Shown one piece after another: positions 26,456 to 34,292 of a DNA stretch of 64,000 nucleotides. Position numbers and translations under genes: made by a program. The notes under the pieces were generated by a model. It did no database searches. It saw only the letters and a program-made list of their open reading frames with translations, and was not told where the DNA came from. Source of the stretch: Gemmatimonadaceae bacterium (GTDB taxonomy: Bacteria > Gemmatimonadota > Gemmatimonadetes > Gemmatimonadales > Gemmatimonadaceae); contig JACCWE010000156.1 of NCBI GenBank assembly GCA_013697785.1, positions 1-64,000 on the forward strand, given 5' to 3'. Positions within the stretch are counted from its first letter, which is position 1; each line of letters starts with the position of its first letter.

Positions 26456-27499
26456 TCACTTGATCGGCTCATCCGGGCGCGCCTGAACGACGGGCGCCTG
26501 ATGCGCAATCTCGATCTCGTCGGCGGCCAGCTGCTTGTAGATCTCGAGATTGATTCGCTGCTGCGTATCCATGTACACACCATAACTCACGCGGTACACG
26601 GAGTACACCGTTTCCGTGAGGATCGCGAAGGTCCCGAAGGTCGTGATGTTCGAGCGGTCGAACTTTGCCGCCTTCTCGCGCTCCACTGCCGCGCGGATGA
26701 TCTGCGGCACGCGTGCGAGCTTCTCCGGCGGCGTGTCGTACGCTATTCCGAACTTCAGGATGACGAGCCGCTTCTCCTGTCCGCGATAGTTCCGGATGCG
26801 GCTCTTGAGCAGGTCGCCGTTCGAGATGATGATCATCTCGCCCGAGTCGCTGCGCAGTCGTGTCGACTTGAGTCCGATGTGCTCCACCGTCCCCGCCGCA
26901 TCGCCGACGCTGATGGCGTCGCCGACGACGAAGGGCTTGTCGAGCACGATCGAGAGTGCGGCGAAGAGATCACCGAGGATGTTCTGAACCGCGAGCGCGA
27001 TCGCTATCCCGCCTATGCCGAGCCCCGTCACGAGCGCGCTGATGTTGATCCCGAGATTGTCGAGGATCACGAGGAGCACGATGAGCCAGAGCAGCAGGCG
27101 CGCCGCAATGGCGACGACGTTGATCGTCATCCGCGTGCCCGCATCGGCGGCGCGATGCTCGGCGAAGCGGTTCGCCCAGAAGAGCACGAGCCCGCCCGCC
27201 CAGACGCCAGCCTGCAACAGCGTTCCAACGAGCACGATGAGACGCCAGACGTGCTCGTGGTGCGCGCTCAGCGTGAGCGCGAGCGACCCTGCCCACAACG
27301 CCACGATGAGGATGAAGTACGGACGCGTGCGCTTGACGAGGTCTCTGAACAGCTCCCGCAGGTGCGACGGTGGTACCGTATCGCGCTTCGCGCGGCGTGC
27401 AACCAGGATTTTGAGGAGGATGAAAGCCGCTAGCACCGCTCCCAGAGTGGACACGGCGGTAATCCATGCGGTGACGCTGTTCGCGAGCAGCTCTTGCAC
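26456..27499 (-). CDS. MscS-family mechanosensitive ion channel
   Basis: 347 residues. Four or so membrane segments (first at residues 5-30) lead to the pore helix segment GLGIGGIAIALAVQNILGDLFAALSIVLD and the MscS beta domain PFVVGDAISVGDAAGTVEHIG, then MIIISNGDLLKSRIRNYR. It releases solutes upon membrane tension. GTG 27499 is inferred and has no good ribosome-binding site; only 27 bp separate it from the start of the divergent gene. Confidence 0.88.
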   Translation of the reverse strand: MQELLANSVTAWITAVSTLGAVLAAFILLKILVARRAKRDTVPPSHLRELFRDLVKRTRPYFILIVALWAGSLALTLSAHHEHVWRLIVLVGTLLQAGVWAGGLVLFWANRFAEHRAADAGTRMTINVVAIAARLLLWLIVLLVILDNLGINISALVTGLGIGGIAIALAVQNILGDLFAALSIVLDKPFVVGDAISVGDAAGTVEHIGLKSTRLRSDSGEMIIISNGDLLKSRIRNYRGQEKRLVILKFGIAYDTPPEKLARVPQIIRAAVEREKAAKFDRSNITTFGTFAILTETVYSVYRVSYGVYMDTQQRINLEIYKQLAADEIEIAHQAPVVQARPDEPIK

Positions 27500-27526
27500 G
27501 GTAACTTGAATGGAGAAAGGAGCGAG

Positions 27527-27994
27527 ATGCCTAACACGAAGCGAACGGCGGATGTGCGGCGCGCGGGACCCGAATCGGGTGGCCGTCCGTGGACGCTCGT
27601 GTACGATGGATCGTGCAACGTATGCAGCCGCCTCGTGCGCCGCGTGCAGAAGTGGGACTCGCGCCACGTGATTCAGGCGATCGCGTCCCAGAACGATACC
27701 GTGTCGACGCGCTTTCCGTGGCTTTCGCGCGAGGCGCTGAACGAGTCGATGCACGTGTTCGCGGCCGACGGTCGCACGTGGAGCGGCGCTGCTGCCGCAC
27801 GACAGCTCCTCTCGATTCTGCCGTTCGGCTGGCTGCTCGGCTGGCTCTGGGGGCTGCCGGGCTTTGGTGCGCTGGCGGACAAGGGCTATCGAACCTTCGC
27901 GCGCAATCGCTATCGCTTCGGATGCAGCGACCACTGCGCCGTGGCGCTGAAGTCCCCGCCGCCAGCCGCATCGCCAGCTACGCCTCTCGAGTAG
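27527..27994 (+). CDS. DCC-family thiol-disulfide oxidoreductase-like protein (DUF393)
   Basis: 155 residues. The family signature VYDGSCNVCSRLVRRVQKWD gives the DxxCxxC motif near the N-terminus, followed by SMHVFAADGRTWSGAAAARQL and a short hydrophobic LPFGWLLGWLWGLPG. ATG 27527 has AGGAG 5 nt upstream. The biochemical role of this family is unsettled. Its 3' end overlaps the recQ 3' end by 17 bp. Confidence 0.85.
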   Translation: MPNTKRTADVRRAGPESGGRPWTLVYDGSCNVCSRLVRRVQKWDSRHVIQAIASQNDTVSTRFPWLSREALNESMHVFAADGRTWSGAAAARQLLSILPFGWLLGWLWGLPGFGALADKGYRTFARNRYRFGCSDHCAVALKSPPPAASPATPLE

Positions 27995-29492
27995 CGAGCC
28001 GCTGCCGCGCGCGCGACGGCGCGGCGTCGCTCCATGCGTCGATCGCGTCGCAGGCGTCGCAGTTGTGGCAGCGCCACTCCGCGTCGACCTCCTCGCCGAA
28101 ATATTCGAGGATGTAGCGCGTGCGGCAGCGCGCGGTCTGCGCATACTCCACCATCCGCTCGAGCGACTGGCGGTCGCGCTCGCGGCGCTCCTCGTACGAA
28201 TGCAGATCGGCGCTCAAGTCCACGGCCGTGAGATGATCTGCGAGACGCTCCCAACTTCCGCCGCGATGCTCGCGCACGAGGCCGTGGCGCTTGAGCAGGA
28301 TGAGCGAGATGCGAGCCTTGCGTGCCGGAACATCCGCTCGATTCGCCAGCTCGACGAGCGACACAGGCGTGAGCATCGGATAGGTCTCGAGCACGAGCGC
28401 GACGCGCGCGGCCTCCTGCACCTCGGGATATTTACCGCCGAGGAAGTACGACTGGATGCGACGGTCCTCGACGCGATAGAGGAGCGTGCACGTCGCGGGC
28501 TCTCCGTCGCGGCCGGCGCGGCCGGCTTCCTGATAGTACGCCTCGATCGAACCGGGAAAATGGTAGTGCACGATGAAGCGCAGATCGTGCTTGTCGATGC
28601 CGAGGCCGAAGGCGTTCGTCGCGATCATCGCTACGATCTCGTCGGCCATGAACGCATCCTGCATCTGCTTCCGATCGGCCGCCGGCATCTTCCCGTGATA
28701 CATGCCGATCGGATGCGTCTCGCCAAACGCTTCGTACAGCCGCTCGGCTTCCTTGATCGTCGCGACGTAGATGATGCAGCTCCCCGGCGTATTCTCGAGG
28801 ATGCGCGCGAGCTCGGCGTCCTTCACCTGCTGATTCACCGTGCGGCAGACTTCGAAACGAAGGTTGGGGCGCGCGAAGCCCGTGATCGTGATGTGCGGAT
28901 CGCGCATGCCGAGCTGTCGCGCGATATCCTTGCGCACGGTGTCTGTGGCAGTCGCCGTGAGGGCGAGGATCGGCGGGCTGCCGAGTCGTTTCGCGATCGA
29001 GCCGAGAACGAGATAGTCGGGGCGGAAGTCGTGTCCCCACTGGCTGACGCAGTGCGCTTCGTCGACGACGAAGAGGCTGACCTTTCGCGTGAGCAACTTC
29101 TCGAAGAACTCGCGGTCCTTGAAACGCTCGGGGGTGAGATAAAGAATCTCGCCCGTGCCGTCCTGCATCTTCTGCTGCGTGTCGCGCGACTCGGAGGTCG
29201 AGAGATGCGAATGCATCGCGAGCGCGTCGACACCATGCGAGGCCAGCTTGTCCTGCTGGTCCTTCATGAGTGCGATGAGCGGGCTGACGATGACCGTCAG
29301 CCCCGGGAGCATCAGGGCGGGAAGCTGGTAGATGAGCGACTTTCCGCTGCCGGTGGGCATGACGACGAGTGCGTCGCGGCCTGCGAGGAGCGCCTCGATC
29401 GACTCCCACTGTCCTTCCTGAAATTGCTCATGCCCGAACCGCTCGACCAACACGCGTCGAGCGGCGTCGCGTGAGCGCTGCGCCGGTACCAT
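27978..29492 (-). CDS. recQ: RecQ-family ATP-dependent DNA helicase
   Basis: 504 residues, short RecQ form. Walker A in VVMPTGSGKSLIYQ, DEAH box in VVDEAHCVSQWGHDFRPDY, motif VI in QEAGRAGRDGEP, and RQC zinc cysteines in RCRTRYILEYF with CHNCDAC. The C-terminal HRDC domain of E. coli RecQ is absent. It unwinds DNA 3' to 5' in recombination and fork repair. ATG 29492; the SPFH gene ends 33 nt upstream on the same strand. Confidence 0.93.
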   Translation of the reverse strand: MVPAQRSRDAARRVLVERFGHEQFQEGQWESIEALLAGRDALVVMPTGSGKSLIYQLPALMLPGLTVIVSPLIALMKDQQDKLASHGVDALAMHSHLSTSESRDTQQKMQDGTGEILYLTPERFKDREFFEKLLTRKVSLFVVDEAHCVSQWGHDFRPDYLVLGSIAKRLGSPPILALTATATDTVRKDIARQLGMRDPHITITGFARPNLRFEVCRTVNQQVKDAELARILENTPGSCIIYVATIKEAERLYEAFGETHPIGMYHGKMPAADRKQMQDAFMADEIVAMIATNAFGLGIDKHDLRFIVHYHFPGSIEAYYQEAGRAGRDGEPATCTLLYRVEDRRIQSYFLGGKYPEVQEAARVALVLETYPMLTPVSLVELANRADVPARKARISLILLKRHGLVREHRGGSWERLADHLTAVDLSADLHSYEERRERDRQSLERMVEYAQTARCRTRYILEYFGEEVDAEWRCHNCDACDAIDAWSDAAPSRARQRLATREA

Positions 29493-29525
29493 GCGCGCAG
29501 CTTTCGCATGATTCGTTCCCGCCAG

Positions 29526-30410
29526 TCAGGGCTTCGGCATCTGGATCATGGGCATGGCCCCGCCCGTCACCTGCGGCATCTTGCCGTCCCAGCGCTTGGC
29601 CATCTCGTACGAGACGAGCGTTGCCGTTATGCTCTGCGCGAGGAGGATGTTCGCCTTGGCCTGCGCCTCCGCCTCGGCCAGAATCGCCTTCGCGCGGCCG
29701 GCGCCCTTGATCGAATCTCCCTGCGCCTGGAATTTGTTCTTCTGCAGCTCGTTCTCGGCCGTGAGCGATTGTTGCTGCATGACGTTCTTTTGATTGATGG
29801 CCTCGATGACGGCCGGCGGCGCGCGAAGCTCGTTGATCGTGAACTGCTTCACGATGATGCCGTATTGAATCAGACGCTGCGCGATGAGCGTCTGCACGCG
29901 CACCGTGACCTCGGCCTTCTTCGGGCCGATGATGACGGCGATCGCTTCGTTGCCTACGATCTCCTGCAGCGCCTGGCGGATCGACTGCTTCACGTAGGTG
30001 TGCTCGATCGACTGCACATCCATACGAAAGGTCGTGTAGAGCAGCGGCACCTTCTGCGGGTCGAGCTCGAAGGACATCGATACGTCGAGCGACAGCGGCT
30101 GACCTTCGACGCTGTTGACGTTGATCTCGTCGTTGCGCTCGGAGCCCTCGCCGGCGGACTTGGTGAGGATGAGCGTCTGCATGTACGTCGGATATTCCTG
30201 GATCCCCGTGGTGAGCGGATTTCGCAGGTGGATGCCAGGCCCGTACGGAGTAGCATCGACTCCGCCGCCCGTGCGATGGATGATGATGCCGACATGTCCC
30301 GGATTGACGTACGTCGTGCTGCTGAGCGCGAAGATGACGACGGCCAGAAGCGCGGCGCCGACGCCGACGAGCTTGAGAAACGGAGGGACGTGCGGCCGAT
30401 CTGTGTCCAT
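29526..30410 (-). CDS. SPFH/prohibitin-like membrane protein
   Basis: 294 residues. One N-terminal membrane anchor (about residues 12-32) is followed by the SPFH domain starting VNPGHVGIIIHRTGGGVD, then a coiled, Ala/Gln/Glu-rich segment (AKAILAEAEAQAKANILLAQ). These proteins form ring or cage assemblies that organise membrane microdomains or guard proteases. ATG 30410 has AAGGAG upstream. It follows a small zinc-ribbon membrane protein by 25 nt, so they are likely co-transcribed. Confidence 0.9.
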   Translation of the reverse strand: MDTDRPHVPPFLKLVGVGAALLAVVIFALSSTTYVNPGHVGIIIHRTGGGVDATPYGPGIHLRNPLTTGIQEYPTYMQTLILTKSAGEGSERNDEINVNSVEGQPLSLDVSMSFELDPQKVPLLYTTFRMDVQSIEHTYVKQSIRQALQEIVGNEAIAVIIGPKKAEVTVRVQTLIAQRLIQYGIIVKQFTINELRAPPAVIEAINQKNVMQQQSLTAENELQKNKFQAQGDSIKGAGRAKAILAEAEAQAKANILLAQSITATLVSYEMAKRWDGKMPQVTGGAMPMIQMPKP

Positions 30411-30435
30411 GTAATGAGCTCCTTCGGGAGATACG

Positions 30436-30696
30436 CTAGACGATTCCCTTCATGGCGTCGCGAAAGCATTCGGGGCAGATACGCTCGCCGCTCTCGAGTC
30501 TGACGAGCTCGGCTTCTGTATGCGCGCCATGGATCGGGCACACGAGCTCCGCCTCGCGCTCGATGGCCTCGCGATTCTTGTTTTGCTGCGCGCGGAGGCC
30601 GAGCGAGGTGCTGCCGCGGGTGATGTAAAAAACGAGGGCTGCGATCGCGGCGATGGAGCCGACGAACAGGGAGCCCTCGAGGAGTATCGCGATCAT
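30436..30696 (-). CDS. Small membrane protein with C-terminal zinc ribbon
   Basis: 86 residues. An N-terminal membrane helix (about residues 4-26) is followed by a basic linker and a soluble tail containing CPIHG (Cys-x2-His) and CPECF (Cys-x2-Cys), a plausible one-zinc ribbon facing the cytosol. No known family recognised. It precedes the SPFH gene by 25 nt and may be its partner. The next gene upstream is divergent. Confidence 0.7.
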   Translation of the reverse strand: MIAILLEGSLFVGSIAAIAALVFYITRGSTSLGLRAQQNKNREAIEREAELVCPIHGAHTEAELVRLESGERICPECFRDAMKGIV

Positions 30697-30802
30697 TATG
30701 CTCTAGAGTATGGCTGTACGGACGCACTCGCAAGCTCCCGCGCGACTGCGCGAGGCACGACTCTTCCCCTGGGAACGGCGACTCTTCTCTCTCGACAGGA
30801 TC

Positions 30803-31669
30803 ATGGTGACCACGCAAAATCGCTCTCCCCGCCGCGGCGCGGCGGCCGGCGCCGCCTCGAATGCGCCTGTCGGGCCGGAGGTCGGGACGCGGCTGTCGGC
30901 GCAGGAGATCCACGACAACGTCCTGCAGGCGGCGGAGGAGGAGATGAGTCGCCCGGCGTGGGATCTCCTGTGGTCGGCGGTGACCGCGGGGCTGACGATC
31001 GGCTGGAGCTTCGTGGGCGGCGCCTATGCCGCGACTCTGGTGGCACCGGAGTACCGGCACGCGATAGCGGCTGCGGTCTACCCTCTGGGGTTCATTCTCG
31101 TGATCATCGGCCGCAGCCAGCTGTTCACCGAGAACACGCTCGAGCCGGTCATCCCTGTTCTTGCGAAGCCTTCGCGCGTAACTGTGGGGAAGATGCTCCG
31201 CCTATGGGCGATCGTGCTCGGGGGGAACCTGACCGGTGCGGTGGCATTCGGAGCGCTCTTCGCCCGAACGTCGGTGGTGAGCCAAGCCGTCCGGGAGAGC
31301 ATGCTCAATCTGGGCGGTGTGTTATTGAATGGTGGGTTCGGCGAGCAGTTCTACCACGCGATCTTCGCGGGGTGGCTGATCGCTTTGACGGCGTGGCTAG
31401 TCGCGGCGACGACACAGACCGGCGCGCAGATTTTCCTCATCTGGCTGACGACGGCGCCGATAGCCGCGCTCGACTTCCGGCATTCCATTGCCGGGAGCGT
31501 CGAGGTGTTGTTCGTCGCGGCGAGCGGCCATGCGACGTGGGCGGCGGCGGGGATGTTCATCCTGCCCGCGGTGCTGGGGAATATCGTCGGCGGGGTCACC
31601 TTCGTGGCGATGCTGAACCACGGTCAGGTGTCGACGAGCGTGGTTGCCCGGGCGAGGCGGAAGCGTTAG
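30803..31669 (+). CDS. Formate/nitrite transporter (FNT) family channel
   Basis: 288 residues. After a polar N-terminus come six membrane segments, with family features in LTIGWSFVGGAYAATL, GRSQLFTENTLEPVIPVL, the slit-forming loop LGGNLTGAVAFG and the C-terminal half LPAVLGNIVGGVTFVAML. FNT pentamers pass formate, nitrite or small anions across the inner membrane. ATG 30803 has AGGA 8 nt upstream; the frame extends upstream without a good start. Formate is an attractive substrate given the serine cycle, but that is inference. Confidence 0.88.
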   Translation: MVTTQNRSPRRGAAAGAASNAPVGPEVGTRLSAQEIHDNVLQAAEEEMSRPAWDLLWSAVTAGLTIGWSFVGGAYAATLVAPEYRHAIAAAVYPLGFILVIIGRSQLFTENTLEPVIPVLAKPSRVTVGKMLRLWAIVLGGNLTGAVAFGALFARTSVVSQAVRESMLNLGGVLLNGGFGEQFYHAIFAGWLIALTAWLVAATTQTGAQIFLIWLTTAPIAALDFRHSIAGSVEVLFVAASGHATWAAAGMFILPAVLGNIVGGVTFVAMLNHGQVSTSVVARARRKR

Positions 31670-31702
31670 CCTTTTCTCAGCTCGAACGTACCGTTCTACC
31701 AC

Positions 31703-31729
31703 CTGATCCAAAGCGTTGCTACGGATCAG
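31703..31729 (+). other. Stem-loop upstream of the NlpC/P60 gene
   Basis: CTGATCC (31703-31709) pairs with GGATCAG (31723-31729) around a 13-nt loop, just after the formate/nitrite channel gene. No T-run follows, so it may attenuate or stabilise rather than terminate. A smaller gaacg-tac-cgttc hairpin lies at 31684-31696. Confidence 0.3.
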
Positions 31730-31749
31730 TGCGGCTCGTCATTTCTCGT

Positions 31750-32376
31750 ATGAATTTAAGCGTGCTCTTCCATTACCGTCGCAACGTTTCGATGTCTCGC
31801 ACGCTCGGGCTTTTGGCCGTGAGCGGGGCGTTGTTCGTCGTTCCGGTGGCTGCACGGGCCCAGGAAGGGGTTCGCGAGGCGCCAGCCTATGACGCAACGG
31901 CGCTCGACGCGCCCAAGCCGTTCGCTGCCTTCAGCGCGAGCGCAATGACGCTTCGCGACAGCTTGGTCGCGCTCGCCCGAGCGCAGGTGGGTACCAGGTA
32001 TGTGCACGGCGGCGAGACACCGAAGCGCGGCTTCGACTGCAGCGGCCTCGTTCGCTATATCGTTGCGGCGCTTCACATTGCCGTGCCACGCACGGCGGCC
32101 CGCCAAGCCTTTGCCGGCGTGGGGATTCCCGCGGATACGGCTCAGCTCCTTCCCGGCGACCTGATCACCTTCGGCCGCGGAACGAAGGGCGCGGTCTCGC
32201 ACATCGGGATCTACGTCGGCAATGGACGGATCGTCCACGCGAGCACGAAGGCGCACGAGGTCATCGAGACGGACCTGATGAATCCGAAGGTCGCCGGCGT
32301 GAAGCGGTGGCGCGGTGCACGGCGAGTGCTCACCGACGACGGCATGGTGGCGGCGGCGACGGATAGCGTTTCGTAG
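31750..32376 (+). CDS. Exported NlpC/P60 peptidoglycan endopeptidase
   Basis: 208 residues with a signal peptide ending at ARAQEG. The catalytic domain has Cys97 in FDCSGLVRYI, His in VSHIGIYVGNG and a third polar residue in RIVHAST. It cuts peptide cross-bridges in the cell wall. ATG 31792 (MSRTLG) would give a more typical signal peptide than ATG 31750; neither has a clear ribosome-binding site. A strong terminator follows the gene. Confidence 0.88.
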   Translation: MNLSVLFHYRRNVSMSRTLGLLAVSGALFVVPVAARAQEGVREAPAYDATALDAPKPFAAFSASAMTLRDSLVALARAQVGTRYVHGGETPKRGFDCSGLVRYIVAALHIAVPRTAARQAFAGVGIPADTAQLLPGDLITFGRGTKGAVSHIGIYVGNGRIVHASTKAHEVIETDLMNPKVAGVKRWRGARRVLTDDGMVAAATDSVS

Positions 32377-32405
32377 TCGCGGGGCAAACTTCGGAACGGT
32401 CATGG

Positions 32406-32437
32406 GGATTCTCGGTGGAGAATCCTTTTTTTGTTTT
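32406..32437 (+). terminator. Rho-independent terminator after the NlpC/P60 gene
   Basis: GGATTCTC (32406-32413) pairs perfectly with GAGAATCC (32418-32425) over a GGTG loop, followed by seven T and then GTTTT. A textbook intrinsic terminator 30 nt past the stop codon. Confidence 0.9.
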
Positions 32438-32490
32438 CGCGCGATTTGGCCGCTTTGTCCCCATCAGCTTCACCCCGCGATTGATCGATG

Positions 32491-32549
32491 TTGCTGAGTG
32501 CGACACGCCATAATATTATTGGAACAAGGTGCTAGCCAGACTAGCCAGA
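32491..32549 (+). promoter_or_regulatory. Promoter/operator of the Phd-VapC module
   Basis: TTGCTG (32491-32496) and TATTAT (32514-32519) are separated by 17 nt. A 10-bp palindrome, ataatattat (32510-32519), covers the -10, and two perfect tandem copies of CTAGCCAGA (32532-32549) follow in the initial transcribed region. This layout fits autoregulation by the antitoxin or complex. A GGGAG ribosome-binding site precedes the ATG. Confidence 0.6.
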
Positions 32550-32568
32550 CGCCGACTGGGAGTGTTGA

Positions 32569-32835
32569 ATGAGCTCGTGGAGCCTCGAACGTGCCAAGAA
32601 TCAGCTTTCCGAGGTCGTGCGCCGAGCGCTGGAGCATGAACCGCAGTTTGTCACGCGCGGTGGGCGGGATGCCGTGGTGGTGCTAGCCACCGCGGACTAC
32701 GAGCGCTTGGTCGCACCAGTGAACATCGTCGATTTTCTCCGGAATTCACCGCTCGCTCGCGCGGTAGCGAATGGGGATATACCCGAGGACGCGTTCGACC
32801 GGCGTCCGGAGACAATGCGACAGATCGACATGTAG
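32569..32835 (+). CDS. Type II antitoxin, Phd/YefM family
   Basis: 88 residues. The N-terminal Phd fold is visible in SLERAKNQLSEVVRRALE and PQFVTRGGRDAVVVLATADYERL; the acidic C-terminus (DIPEDAFDRRPE) is the likely toxin-neutralising tail. It binds its own promoter DNA and wraps the VapC toxin encoded 11 nt downstream. Confidence 0.88.
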   Translation: MSSWSLERAKNQLSEVVRRALEHEPQFVTRGGRDAVVVLATADYERLVAPVNIVDFLRNSPLARAVANGDIPEDAFDRRPETMRQIDM

Positions 32836-32846
32836 TCGACGATCAC

Positions 32847-33281
32847 GTGCAGTTCCTACTCGACACGAACGTCGTCTCGGAGCAGATCAAGAAAACGCCC
32901 GACGCTGTGGTGGAGCAGTGGCTTCGCGCGCAGTCCACGTTGGATCTGTGGATCAGCGTACTCACCATGGGAGAAATCACAGCAGGCGTCGAGCTCGCAC
33001 CGGCTCCGCGACAGGACGAGCTGCGCCGGTGGATGACACAGGAGCTTCGTCGAGCCTTCGTCGGCCGTGTCTTGCCAGTCGACGATGCGATCGCGAGAGC
33101 ATGGGGACAGCTGTCTGCGGAGGCTCGGCGTCGGGGAAGGCCGCTGTCGCCCATCGATGGACTGCTGCTAGGCACAGCGAAAGTGCACGATCTTGTCTTC
33201 GTGACGAGGAACGAGCGCGACTGCGTGGATCGCGGAGTCGACATTCTGAACCCGTGGAGCCGACCTACTACGCGACCTTGA
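32847..33281 (+). CDS. vapC: PIN-domain toxin, VapC family
   Basis: 144 residues. Mg2+-dependent ribonuclease fold with acidic residues in LLDTNVVSE, MGEITAG and SPIDGLLLGTA, then VFVTRNERD. It would cleave an essential RNA when freed from the antitoxin. Start GTG 32847. The upstream Phd-type antitoxin, promoter repeats and single-operon layout make this a canonical module, probably functional. Confidence 0.88.
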   Translation: MQFLLDTNVVSEQIKKTPDAVVEQWLRAQSTLDLWISVLTMGEITAGVELAPAPRQDELRRWMTQELRRAFVGRVLPVDDAIARAWGQLSAEARRRGRPLSPIDGLLLGTAKVHDLVFVTRNERDCVDRGVDILNPWSRPTTRP

Positions 33282-33380
33282 GCGCGGCCTGATAGCGACC
33301 ATCGGCATCCCGAATTACTTCGCCCATCAACGCAAGCGTGTCGAGATGTCGAGGACGGGATCGCAGCGGGCGAGGGCGGC
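33268..33380 (-). pseudogene. Possible C-terminal remnant of a DNA methyltransferase-like gene
   Basis: On the minus strand a short tail reads RHLDTLALMGEVIRDADGR, then YQAALKVA and a stop. It resembles the winged-helix C-terminus of class I DNA methyltransferases of restriction systems, without the rest of any such gene. The upstream frame is low-complexity Arg/Pro-rich and does not look coding. It lies beside a toxin-antitoxin module, as expected of a decayed defence locus. Weak evidence. Confidence 0.25.
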
Positions 33381-33605
33381 GTGAGCGCGGCGACGGGGCG
33401 AGGGTCGAGCGATGCGGCCGCGGCGGCATCTCCGAAGCGCGGAATCTGATATTCGGGGCGTAAGCGAAGAGCATATATACTGTTCCCAGCCGCCACTACC
33501 GGCCGCCCTCCTCGCTCCCGTGAAACCCGGTTGCCCGAAGAGCCTCGCGAGGTTATCATCCGAAGCTGTACGCGTTTGCCCTTTTCACTACTCAGTCGCT
33601 CCTCA
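33282..33605 (+). promoter_or_regulatory. Upstream region of rpsD
   Basis: A 324-bp stretch without a convincing intact gene. A TATACT -10-like hexamer at 33476-33481 stands out in otherwise GC-rich DNA and has only a poor -35. It would give a leader of about 115 nt ahead of the S4 start. S4 often represses its own operon through leader RNA, but no clear pseudoknot was recognised here. Confidence 0.35.
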
Positions 33606-34226
33606 ATGCCGATTCGTGGTCCCCGTCTCAGGGTCATTCGACGCCTGGGCGTTCAGCTCCCCGGTCTTACCCGCAAGGATGGCGAGCGCCGTCCGTATCC
33701 GCCCGGCCAGCACGGCCCCACGGGTTCCAAGCGCCGGAAGACCAGCATGTTCCGCCGCCTCCTCGAGGAGAAGCAGAAGGTTCGCTTCAACTACGGAGTC
33801 ACCGAGACGCAGCTGCGCCGCTACTTCGCGGAAGCACAGCGTCTTCCTGGCAAGACGGGCGACAACCTCCTCGCGCTCCTCGAGCGCCGGCTGGACAACG
33901 TCGTCTTCCGCCTCGGCTTTGCGCCAACGATTCCAGCCGCGCGTCAGCTGGTGTCGCACGGGCACATTCGCGTGAACGGCAAGAAGGTCGATCGTGCGAG
34001 CTTCCTGGCCGAGGTGGGTGAGACGGTGTCGCTTCCAGAGGGGAAGATTCGCGAGCGTGTCGGCGTGCTCGAGTCGGTGACGCGTGGTCCGCAGGTTCGG
34101 ATCCCGGGTTATCTCGCGCTCGATCCGGACGACAAGTTCACGGGTCGCGTGATCGGCTCGCCGGCGCGCGCGGACATTCCGTTCATCGTCAACGAGGCAG
34201 CGATCGTCGAGTTCTACGCGCGATAG
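33606..34226 (+). CDS. rpsD: Ribosomal protein S4, cysteine-free form
   Basis: 206 residues. The small-subunit assembly protein: RPYPPGQHGPTGSKRRKTS, RRLLEEKQKVRFNYGV, the S4 RNA-binding domain around RRLDNVVFRLGFAPTIPAARQLVSHGHIRVNGKKV, and a complete C-terminus. The zinc-binding cysteine cluster of typical S4 N-termini is replaced by RLRVIRRLG, giving the C-minus form. It is a lone gene, not in the usual rpsM-rpsK-rpsD-rpoA block. Whether another S4 exists elsewhere cannot be seen. ATG 33606 fits S4 homology. Confidence 0.95.
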   Translation: MPIRGPRLRVIRRLGVQLPGLTRKDGERRPYPPGQHGPTGSKRRKTSMFRRLLEEKQKVRFNYGVTETQLRRYFAEAQRLPGKTGDNLLALLERRLDNVVFRLGFAPTIPAARQLVSHGHIRVNGKKVDRASFLAEVGETVSLPEGKIRERVGVLESVTRGPQVRIPGYLALDPDDKFTGRVIGSPARADIPFIVNEAAIVEFYAR

Positions 34227-34292
34227 TTTCGCGCGATGAGCGAACGCAAAGAGGCCGGGCCGTCTCTTTTGCATCGTGGGATTGCCCTCTTC

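Noticed and set aside
28065-29474. A 469-codon plus-strand frame opposite recQ
   Set aside because: Composition of an antisense shadow in GC-rich DNA; RecQ motifs on the minus strand are complete.
30520-31749. N-terminal extension fusing extra protein to the NlpC/P60 hydrolase
   Set aside because: The open stretch overlaps the formate/nitrite channel gene in another frame; the signal peptide marks the true start near 31750-31792.
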